Assembly: GCA_024349245.1 (NCBI GenBank)
Contig: JALDNG010000006.1
Coordinates: 4,581,001-4,645,000, forward strand
Length of the DNA: 64,000 nucleotides
Source: Neodontobutis hainanensis
Taxonomy: Eukaryota > Chordata > Actinopteri > Gobiiformes > Odontobutidae
Direction of reading: 5' to 3'
The position numbers were made by a program, and so were the translations under genes. Shown in pieces: positions 41,301 to 52,000 of this stretch (position 1 is its first letter; each line of letters begins with the position of its first letter). Below the pieces are notes generated by a model. The model was not told the DNA's origin, did not search any database, and worked only from the letters and a program-made list of their open reading frames with translations.

Positions 41301-44300
41301 CCTTGTTTTTCTATAAAGGTAGACTGCAGCAACAAATCCGATCTTGTTTGATGCGTATCTAGACATTGTCAAATATCCTTTTGTTGGTAATGTCTGCAGA
41401 CAGGTGATGGCTGCATGCCTTTCTATCGCTCCACGCCGGCCTGTTTTGTTGATTCTGGCTTTGATATAAGACAAAAGCTGCAGCGCCAACAGATGAACTC
41501 CATCACTTCATTTATTGATGCGTCTGTTGTTTATGGCCATAACCCTGAACTCCAGGTCTCTCTGCGGGACTTTTCCAGTCAGAATGGAAAACTGGCCATT
41601 CATGATAAGTTCAGTGATCCTAAAGGCCGCCCATACCTTCCCTCTGTTGCCTCTCTGCCCTCTGGCTGCCTACAGGACATCCAGCAGCCGGAGGGGCCAC
41701 GAGTGGAGTGTTTCAATGCCGGAGACAGTCGGGTCAACGAAGGTCTGCCTCTGACCACTCTACACACTCTGTGGCTCAGAGAACATAACCGGATTGCACA
41801 GGAGCTAAGAGTCCTCAATGCTCACTGGACCTCAGACACAGTGTACCAGGAAACACGGAAAATTATTGGGGCACTACACCAAGTAAGTTTAAGTTCAACC
41901 ACTAATAGATTGTAATGAACATAATAACTGTTAGCTCCCAAATAGAGTGACAATGTTCAATGTACAGATGTTTTTAGTTTACATTTTGTCTACATCTATC
42001 AAGATAAGACTAGGAAAAAATAAATAAAATAAAAAAAGTTGGTCGTGAGAAGTTGTTGCTTGTTTTAGAAGATTTGTTTTTACTACAAAATTAGAAATCT
42101 ATTAAAGATGTATAAACCAATCGAACAGCATTGGCATTTAACTTTCTGTATTAATCTGAAATTTGAGTTTGGTAAATCAGTCAAGCCACTGGATGTAGTA
42201 TGAACTGGAAAATTCCATTCAAGATAAAGTGAAGACTGGAGATGGTATTAATCAGGCCAACTATAAATGAATGCAAAGAATGAAATAATTAAACCACAGT
42301 ACTAAGTGACATTCTAGGACAACCACAAGGCTGTCACAGAGGTGCCACTCTTAATTAAATCCAATTCAATGGAGAAAATGTCCATTGTGTGTCAAATGTG
42401 ATTACGCCAGGGAGGTGCCCAGTAGGTAAGTATCTGGTGTGAGGAAATACTCACTTTGTGTCCATGAAGTGAAACACAAAGTAAACTGTTAAAAAATATT
42501 AGTATTTATTGATGTATGTTGAGATGGGGACAGCGTGACCCCAAGCTGAGGTCTCGAAGGTAATGAGAAAATAAGTGTGTAATCTCTAAGATTTGGGTGC
42601 TGACACTTGACTGCACTAGTGGATTAGAAACTCCTAATTTCAGTGGACTCAGGGACAATGCATAAGGAAAGAGGTTTAGAATATTAAAGAGGGATGGGTC
42701 CAAGGTGAGAGTCGGCTTATTTAAATAATTTGTGAGGATGAAGTGGCAGGTAGGAGATTTTACACACTGCAGCTTTAACCATGACAACCTTTGAAAATCC
42801 CCTGATTGGTGTCACAGTAAAATGTGAGCTACTGACTGGTTTGAGCAAGCGCCAACTCAATAGACTGTGACGTTATCTACTTTTTTGTACAACACACAAT
42901 CCCTAAGGTGAGACAAATAAGCAAAGGAGCACTAAAACTGTTCGATTTTTGGAGATGGGTGTGGGTCATTCACGGGAAAATACAGGATGGAGCTTAAAAA
43001 AACACTTCTCATGCCCAGCTCGGGGTGTGCTTTTTTTTGTTTTGTTTTGTTTGTTTGGGGACAATTTATCCTTTAATCCAGCAGGTCTTCAGCTTTATAC
43101 AGCAGCTCACGCCCTTTTGTAATAAGCATGCTACGTTGCTGTTTGTCACAATAAAGAAGAGCACAAACATTTTTGTCAGGCTATGATGTAAAAAAAAAAA
43201 GAAAAGAAGAAACTTGTATGATGAATCATACATTTTCAAGATGATTAATCTGTTGACAGAAACTATTTGTTATTAATATTTGCCCTTGGTTTACACTGTT
43301 TTTCACATTGAGTTTGACTGCAACAGAGCCTTATGGTTTAAATAATAATCCTCTTTATACTTTATCAAGTGTCCTGGGAGGACTGACAAACATGCGGATT
43401 TCTGCAACATAGACTAGACAATTACAGAAAATAAGGTAGTAGTCACTTGATACTTTAACTCAGTGTGCAGATGTGCAGGTGTAATGTGTTCTTCTCTGCA
43501 TTCTTCCAACATTCAGTGTTACAAAGTCAGGTTCAGGTCCTGACCATCGCTGAAGGTAGTGTTTATCTAGAAAATCAATACTTTCTCATTGGCATTTTTA
43601 AGTACATTTCCTATTTTACTTTTTAATCCTTGTGTTAAATTATTAGGATATGTTTTTGATTAAGTGAACTCTACAACACTTCAGGTGCTTATTATTTGGC
43701 TTTTAAAATAGCAGCAAACTTACTTTTATGGAACATTTTACACTTCAAAGTCTATCGTATATTGTATCTGCTACTAAAACAGATAACTCTGCTGCTTTTA
43801 GCATCTTCCAGCTCACAGTCTAGTATTGTCAGTCCATATGGCTCTAGCAGCTATTTCTGTTCAGATATCGGGTATTGTTTATCTGTATTCTTAACAAACC
43901 ATTATAAAACACCCTGTATTAGTAATTGTGAGATTAGTACAAAGCCCACATCCAACAGGCAACTGTTTCCACTAACAGTGGGATTTATTTTATTATCTTT
44001 TCCTTCTCAGTGTCTTTAATATAATTATTTAGTATAGTCTAATTAACAACTAAAAATAGATCAAGGCAAAAATAAACCATCAGTGACATCACACATCAGT
44101 TAAGAACATTATTCTCCCAAAAACTCTTTTTTGAAGCTGACTTCCTTGTATAACTTTCTCTTACATAATGAACCACATAATGCAGTAAAATAATAGTATT
44201 TGTACACTTATCATTCCAGTCAGCCTCTTCATTTTTTTGTTCCTTTTGAAAGAGGTAGATAAACCTCGAGTGCAGTTGGTAATGGAGGCCAGAGGACAGT

Positions 44301-47112
44301 GGGCAGGTAAATCAATTCATACCTTATTTACAAGTCACTCTCTGTTGGCTGGCACTTACACAGTCAGAGAAACATGACGCTCTAGTAATCCTGCAAAAAA
44401 CAAATGGAAAGGTCAGAGGTCATTTTCATACCGAGTTGAAGCCTGTTATTTTCCAGGACACAGCAGTCATCAATGATGAGCTGATTTTATTCCAGCTTGC
44501 ATTTCAATCTTGGTGCTCAAGGCTGTTGCTTTTTTGTCATTGTATGGGACAAGTTATTATGTTTTCATTTGTGTTTTAAGTGGCAAAGAAATATCCGGAA
44601 AAAATATATTCAGTAAACAAAAAAGGTGGCACATTTTACATAATAACATGCTTAATACAGTGGTAGTGGCAGAAATGTGCTTCAGCGTGAGAGAACAAAT
44701 GTGCTGATAAGTTTGAGCATGGGGAATTACATGCAACTGTGCGTCTCAAGAAACCCAGTGGGAATCCTAATTAGTCGCTTGCTTTGGCATATAATAAAAT
44801 GTGTGGCTTGATAACCCGCGAGCTAGCTCTTTTTGTGATTCCTTTGATTGTGATTCTTCCTATAGATCATAACCATGAGGGACTACATTCCTAAGATTAT
44901 TGGCACAAAGTCCTATGAACAGTACATTGGACCATATGAGGGCTACAACCCAACAGTAAATCCTTCAGCGTCCAATGTGTTTGCCACTGCTGCATTCCGC
45001 TTCGGCCATGCAACCATCTCACCCATCCTCAGGAGGCTGAACGAAAGCTTCCAGGAACATGAGCGCTTCCCCCATCTGAGACTGCACAGCACTTTCTTCA
45101 GTCCATGGAGAATAGTTAAAGAAGGTCAGTACATACGTGTGATACTAGCTTTTTTAACCACAAACTTAGTAGTGTCACCCTAAAGACTACTAAATAGAAA
45201 AGAAAAACCTTAGCCATAGCCCAAACGTTGAGATGCGAGCCAGCCATTTTAGTTTTACATTTCACACAGGGATTTCTTACTACTTGTAAGAGTATAGACA
45301 TTGGCCTACTTATGTAACATTTAGCGAATTGTCCAATAAAGTAAAATAGTCCTCGGGGAACTTATTTTGTATATGTTGGCTTATTATTAACACAGACTCA
45401 CTTTAGTATAAACAGACAGTGGACAATTTTAAATGTAATTCTAAACACATTTAGATTTCAAAAAGAGTCCATTGTTTTTCGGTGGGAAGCATTACATACA
45501 TAGCTCTGTGTCATTCTGGACATCACACTTGACAAACACTAGTTAATAGTTCAAATAGTTTGTCAGTAGTTGAAATACCTAAGTACATGTTCAACGAGAC
45601 TGAGAAAGCATTCGATTTTAATATCCTGACAATAAAATAATTTCATTTTATACTGTACAAGGCCAAAAGCTGGCAGCACAAGAATAACAAGTCAGTGAAT
45701 GTTGTAATATGAATATGATATTCCATTTGGTGTTAACAAAATCTTTTTTGCATTTTTATCCAAACAAGCTCCATAAGGAGAGGTCTGATGTAAATAAAAG
45801 AGTAAAGAAGGGAGGCCCTGAAGGACTTACAAAATCCTGGTTGTAAATTAAATGCCATGATTTAGTCTACATCTTAAGCCTTATATCCATTTTTGCAAAG
45901 GTTTAAAAGTACTTAATACCTAAACACTACTTTTGATAGTAAGACATAAAAAAGCAATTGATCTTTCTTTAACAATGCACACTGTTACTGTTAGGAACCA
46001 TTAAAATAACTTTAGTCTGATTTCTTCATAAAATGAAACAGAATGTTCTATTTTCGGTAGTTTTACATGTCTGGATGCATTTAGGGGGAATTGAACCGGT
46101 CCTGAGAGGTATAATTGGAACTGCAGCACCAGCGGTTAGTGCAACCATGCTGCTGGCAGAAGAGCTCACTGAGCGATTGGTCATTCTTAATATTCCCCAA
46201 CAAATGGACTTGGCTGCTCTGAATCTGCAGAGAGGACGGGACCACGCACTTCCAGGTAAGTCATTGTTTTCACTTAGGCCTGAAAAATCTGCAGTCACTG
46301 TGCTTTTGTGACTTGTACAGCTTGTCAACTTGATCAACCCTGCCCTGCCCTGCCCTTTGGCAACGCACTAACATTTTTTTCCCAAGTATCTGTCAATTAC
46401 AAAATGGTTTTAGTAGCGCTTATGTTTTAGTATCTGTATTCGAGAAACACTACTTTGTGACAAATGCTGGCCTTACTGTGTTAACCACTGGCAATAACAG
46501 GCAGTTATTACCCACAGTTAACACAACTGAACAGAATAAGCTGTTAAAATACTAACATGACTGTGTTGAATTATCTTTCAGGCTACAATAAATGGAGAAT
46601 ATTCTGTGGACTGAGGCCTATTAGAACACTAAATGATTTTACAGATGTTGTAGGAAATGAAACTGTTGCCAAGAAGATACTCAAAATATACAAACATCCT
46701 GACAACATTGATGTCTGGCTTGGAGGACTCGTGGAGAACATTTTGCCTGGTTCAAGAACTGGTCCAATCTTCTCATGTCTGATCTCAAAACAGATGAAAG
46801 TGCTTCGTGACGGTGATAGGTATCTAAACGTTTACAGAGTACTTTAGAATATGAATGCAACAAACCTGTATTTTATTCTTAATATGTTTTGTGGTGTTTT
46901 GTAGGTTTTGGTGGGAGGCAGAGGGTCAGTTTACTCATCAGCAGAAGACAGAGCTTTTGAAAACATCCATGTCTCGGATCATTTGTGACAACAGTGACAT
47001 CAAAGAAGTCTGTCCTGATTCCTTTAGGCTTGAGGAATATTCCACTGGTTACATTCCTTGTGCTCAAATACCATCAATGAAGTTGATAGCTTGGAGAGAG
47101 CGTCTGTTTTAA
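38372..47112 (+). CDS. TPO: Thyroid peroxidase, 11 exons, ends after the peroxidase domain
   Basis: TPO is a haem enzyme that uses hydrogen peroxide to iodinate thyroglobulin and couple iodotyrosines. Exons: 38372-38453, 38565-38649, 38720-38880, 39102-39231, 40105-40234, 41139-41318, 41400-41882, 44866-45124, 46085-46255, 46582-46819, 46905-47112 (TAA). They join in frame to 708 residues. The start gives a hydrophobic signal peptide (MASFIKIICHAVFFWVIV). Active-site residues are present: Asp228-His229 in GQYIDHDI (haem ester and distal His), Arg367 and Glu370 in DSRVNEG, and proximal His465 in FRFGHATI. YKHPDNIDVWLGG and LQRGRDH are also intact. Human TPO has 933 residues; here the protein stops at AWRERLF, just before the CCP, EGF-like and membrane-spanning parts, so it would lack an anchor. 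Adjacent SNTG2 supports orthology. Most donors and acceptors are strong; exon 3 uses a weaker GTAGAC donor. Confidence 0.95.
39495..39789. mobile_element. MITE-like element in TPO intron 4
   Basis: The left end GGCAGTGCTTAATTTGTGAG and the right end TTTACAAATGAAGCACTGC are inverted repeats of about 18 bases with two or three mismatches, bounding about 295 bases with no coding capacity. The outer flanks (CTGAAGG and CTGAAAGG) look like an imperfect target duplication. The superfamily is not established; 7-8-base flanks would suit hAT. Confidence 0.6.
41883..44865 (+). other. TPO: TPO intron 7
   Basis: A 3.0-kb intron follows the exon ending KIIGALHQ and precedes IITMRDYIPK. No exon-like segment was recognised. 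Confidence 0.75.
46337..46357. repeat. Short (CCCTG)n run
   Basis: Three to four tandem CCCTG units lie in TPO intron 9. This is low complexity only. Confidence 0.7.
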
Positions 47113-47588
47113 TTGTTCCAAATTAATGTCTAAAACTTTATCAACAGAGTCTAGACTGTCTTGGCGACTGACTGTAAATTATAATGTGTTATAAAGATGA
47201 GCCATAGCTATTGACTATTCAGTGAAGTGTTCTGACTGGAGCTTTATTGCTATCTGGTGGTACAAGGACATAAATAGGAGATCCCACACAATACAAGCCA
47301 ATCATAAGCATTTTTAAATCATTGTTTGCCTCAGTTGGCATTCAAGGAAAACAATTACAAGTACCTGTTTCATTACCCTTATTTAATTCAGAGCTAGCAT
47401 TAATCAACATTTGAACTACTCCATGTGTATGGTTTTACAAAGTACTTCTTACAGTGATCCAGCACAAATAGTAAGTTAAATATCAAAGTATGAAATTACT
47501 GGTGTGACCAGCATCATGTGATGACGTTACCATGTTTTTGAGAGTATTCATTATTGAAAATGCAGCTGTAAAACTTTTACTATGAGAA

Positions 47589-47639
47589 AATAAAGTGCTT
47601 CTAAACTAAAAGTGCTTTCATCTAAATGTGTTCAATAAA
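47589..47639 (+). terminator. TPO: TPO polyadenylation signals
   Basis: Two AATAAA hexamers lie at 47589-47594 and 47634-47639, about 480-530 bases after the TPO stop. They fit a short 3' UTR and argue that the gene really ends at this exon. Confidence 0.6.
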
Positions 47640-48699
47640 AGCATTGGTTGCAATAGCAGTGACTCTATTTCTTTACTTCTTATGAATAAAAACGGGTAGA
47701 ACTCTGTGACATTAGTCATTGTTATGTGCCTCTTTGCTCACCTCATAAAACAGGTGCCTGACACTCCTATGTCAGGCATGTTTTGATGAGCCCTACCTTG
47801 GAAGAAAAGTTGACATTTTATTACACTTGATTTTTTTCATTGTAGGAATTAATGCTTCTTACAGCTCACCAGACCATTATCAAAGAAGTCATGACATTTA
47901 TTCTTTATTTAACCAATTCTCATTTACGCTGACGTCCTGCCCCTGTGTGTATGGGGGGCGGGAGTGCTAACATTCTCAAAGTAAGCAAAGGAAGGGGAAA
48001 GCGCCTGTCACAGGTTTATGAGCAATACTGTGTGTTCTTGAGCGATTGCTGGCAGGTCAGTTATTTTATTGCAGGTTATTTCAAACAATGAGTTTAGATT
48101 TTATATACACCTCACCTTTTTATCTGCTAATGTAGAGAATAGACAAGGGAATACAATGAAAACAAAACGTTTCTCAAGTGACATGTTATTGACAACTTTT
48201 ATGGAACATAAAGAAGATGCAGAAAATTATTGACAGTCGCTTGCTTCATAGCAATATCTTTGTCTGTCATTTAAGCTAAGGGTTAGAATTAGAAATTGAA
48301 ATCTTCCTTTTCACTATCATTCAGACAGCAGGAACTGTTCAATAATTTATTCCTTTAGCATCCAAAGAGACATGCAGTAGTTCCAACTTATTTTAAAGAT
48401 TACACAATGAAAAATATATAAACACAATTATGAATATATATGTTTTTAATTTAGTTAGCATTGACATAAACAAAGATGCTTGTGTAAACATAATGATCCA
48501 AAAACTACAACAATGTTGACGTGTATTTGTTCAATTAACATGGAACAGGTAAGGGTCGTTTACTATTATACTGACAGTAAATCGAAAACATCAGCTATAA
48601 TCTTATTGCAATGGATGGTGTTCTGTGTTCTTATTGTTGCATATGAAATGTTCTACCAATAAAATATTTTGAGCATGATAGTTACAGCGTCAAAACTGT
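47640..48699. other. Spacer between TPO and the tandem-unit gene
   Basis: No CCP or EGF-like coding sequence was found by eye in this stretch, where missing TPO C-terminal exons could lie. A perfect 9-base palindrome arm pair (TGCCTGACA/TGTCAGGCA) sits at 47755-47778. A TGACGT word and a GGGGCGGGA box lie near 47930-47965. Confidence 0.5.
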
Positions 48700-48776
48700 G
48701 CTCCACCCTAAGTATACCTGTGTCACCTGTATCTGCTCCTCTCACTCCTCACTCTAACGGAGAAAAGGACACATAG
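48700..48776 (+). other. Possible 5' untranslated first exon of the tandem-unit gene
   Basis: A strong donor (ACATAG|GTAAGC at 48777) precedes the acceptor CCCCAACAG at 49014. That acceptor opens the exon carrying the start ATG at 49099. The 5' border is unknown. This is inferred from splice-site strength only. Confidence 0.35.
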
Positions 48777-49098
48777 GTAAGCTTTCTTATCACTTTTTAC
48801 CTTACACTATAGTTTTAGGTTTAGTTACATTTAGCATTGCATTATTACAGAAATTATAATATTATTATCAGTGCAGTTGAAGTGAAAATGCATTGAGATT
48901 TGCAAAGGCTCTACATTGCATTGTCTCTATAAATACAACTTATTTAATTATGAATGACATATTATGTTATTTCAAGATCTATGTCTTGATCAACAATTTA
49001 ATTTTCCCCAACAGTTTTCATTTTACACTAAAAGTCTGAAAAAAACAAAATCTGCAAAAGCTTCCCAAACGCTTGTTGAGCAGACAGTCTTGCTCAGA

Positions 49099-52000
49099 AT
49101 GGGGGGCTCCAGGACTTCAAATGAAGTTCTAAAGCTCTATTCTGTCTGGGTTGGTAAGTGTCATAATTTCATAAATTGCGTGTAAAATAAGAAGTTGAAC
49201 ATAAAATTAAATATGTTACTTTTATTATATTAGGTGCAATCTGTCTAGCAACACTGGCCTCTGCAATTGTAAGTCATTATAATTTTACAATGTCCAGTTT
49301 GGATTACTTTAGAATTAATATTTATTCTGCTTTTCATTTGTATTCTAGCCAAATACAACACAAGGTAAATTGAGGCTTTTTACTCTTATAAACCTTACAT
49401 TTCAGTATAATAGTTATGTAAGTAGTAAGCATTTAAGTGTATTATTTGTAGGTTCTGGACTATTGACACTGCAATATGGGTGGGTATGCAACTGATAGAA
49501 TCAAATCATCTAATTTCAACATTACCGAGTTTTAAGATTTTTGTTCTTTGCAACCGATTAGTGTTGGCGATGGTCTCAAGGAAGGTTGTCAAGAAACAAA
49601 TCTACAGGATGCCACTCAACGGGTAAAAGCACACTGAAGCCAGAACAATGTGCTTATAAATGACGCCCTCTAGTGTTCAGTCTTCAGCAGTAACCAATTA
49701 AAATTTCTTAATGTCCCTAGATATCGTCTGCAGTTGGTGCACTTACAGGGCAACTGTCCTGTAAGAGTGGGAACAACTCAAGTTTACCAGCAAACACGAG
49801 CAGGGAGGTGGAGGAAAATCTCAAGTTGATTGTTGAATCCACTTTGAAAATCTTCTCTTACCTGGTAAATAACATATTCAAAGAAAATATAACACTATTA
49901 TTTGAATTATTAAATGACAGAAACATAAAATGTCAACAAATATAACACATTTTAATATATGTACTTATCATTACAGCAGGACAATAATGGGTCTGGCTCG
50001 AGCATTTTGGACGTGTTTGATGTCTTGGATGATCTTAATTGGGGAAACCTAAGTGACACAAGTTTTGTTCGACTGTGGTTTTCAATTAAAATGGCTCCGC
50101 TTTTGCCTTTTGTCAATGAAGTGTTTTTGACCAAGCTTAGTAGCCAGAACTTTAGCTGCACTTCATTCCAAGAGTTGTAAGTAAAATTTTGCCATGTAGT
50201 ATTCAAAGAAGTAGAAGTCTGACACAACCTAAAATACTAAATATTGTGTTAGAATTGTTTAACTAATATATTTATGCATAAAAAATGTTTTACAGAGTCC
50301 ATACATTAAGCGTTAGAATGACCAATTCTCTAAAAATAGAAGGAAAATCAGTCTACAAAAACTTCATTTACACCTTTCTATCAAGAAGAAATGTCCCAGG
50401 TAAAGAAAAAATTTATTTTCCGAAGTAAAAAAATAAATAAATATGATTATAATAAAATTCTTTATTTGATAAAATGGGGAAAGAAGCTTTAAATTAACTC
50501 TGGTGTTATTTGCTAGATCCTGGATGCAATCAAAATTCAAATGGAAGTAAAGAATGGCTAGAGAAGAACTTTGGAAATTTTGCAAACTTTGCAAATCTGA
50601 GCGATCTACAGAAGATAAATGACAATTTGGATGTTGTGAGTAAAAATCTATTTTAATGAAAATAAACACACTGCATTAATTAAAAGATCTATGCCTTATT
50701 CGCACAGGGCCAACTCACACTGAACCAGCTGGCTGAGTTCTTGCTGGATCCTGAGATTGGCAGTTTGGAAGATGAAGCCATTATTAGGAAGATATTTAAA
50801 AGTTTACAAAAGTCTGAAGGCAATGATACAAGGGATTACGAGAAGCTCACTCAGTTCTTTGAGGTTGTTTCAAACACCAGTATGCAGGTACAACTTTTAA
50901 ATTTATCAAATAAAATTAAAGGCAAGCTAAAGTGCAAGTTAAAGCAGTATCCACAATACAATTAATGAAAAAGAGAATGTGGTCATAACAGTTGTGCTCA
51001 TAAGTTTACATACATACAGAATATGTGATTGTTTGACCATTTTCAGAGAATATAAGTGATAATAAAAAAAAAAACTTTATTCACTTATTGTTAGTGGTTG
51101 GGTGAAGCCAATTAATTGTCAAACAACTGTATTTACTCTGTTTAAATCATAATGACAACAAACCACCTAAATGACTCTGATCAAAAAAAACACAAAGCAT
51201 CCCTCTTACAATACGCTAAACAGCACAGAGACAAACCTCAAAACTTCTGGAACAAAATCAGTTGGTGTAATAAAAACAAAATTTTGTATTTTGGCCACAA
51301 GCATAAAAATTTGATTTGGAGAGGAGTCAACAAGGCCGTTGATGAAAGATACATCTTCCCTTCTGTAAAACATGGAGGTTGATTGCTGATGTTTTGTATG
51401 TTTTGATGTATGAGGTACAAAGGAACTGGAAAAGATGAATGTAGCATGTTATCAGAAAATACTGAAGGAAAAGTTGCCCTCATCAGCCCTAAAGCTGCAC
51501 ATGGGACGTACTTGGACATTCCAACATAACAACAATCCAAAACACAAGGCCAAGTCGACAAGTCATTGGCTAAAGCAGCATAAAGTGAAGGTTCTGGACT
51601 GGCCATCTCAGTCTCCTGACCTCAATATCATTGAGCCACTCTAGGGAGAGCTCAAATGTGCAGTTAATACATGACAACCCAAGAATTTACAGGAACTGGA
51701 AAATTTTTGCCTAGAAGAATTGGCAGCATTACCACCTGAGAAAATAAAGAACCTCATTCTTTATGCAACTCTTTATTTGAATTACCACAAAAGACAAGCT
51801 GCCATTGATGTTAAATTTGGCAATACACCGTATTAGGAACTGGGATATATAAACTTTTGATTAGGGTAATTTGGGTAAATTACATTGTCATTTTGATTTT
51901 AAAAGAGTAAACACAGTTATTTGAAATTACTAGCCTTCACTCAACCACGATAAGTAAAAGTATTTTGTCTAAACATTTTGCTTCTCTAAAAAATGTCCAA

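Noticed and set aside
41319..41352. Reading of TPO exon 6 through to the TGA at about 41349
   Set aside because: The donor AAG|GTAGAC at 41319 joined to the acceptor at 41399 restores TGDGCMPFYRS, which matches TPO. Read-through would truncate the protein before the catalytic Arg/Glu.
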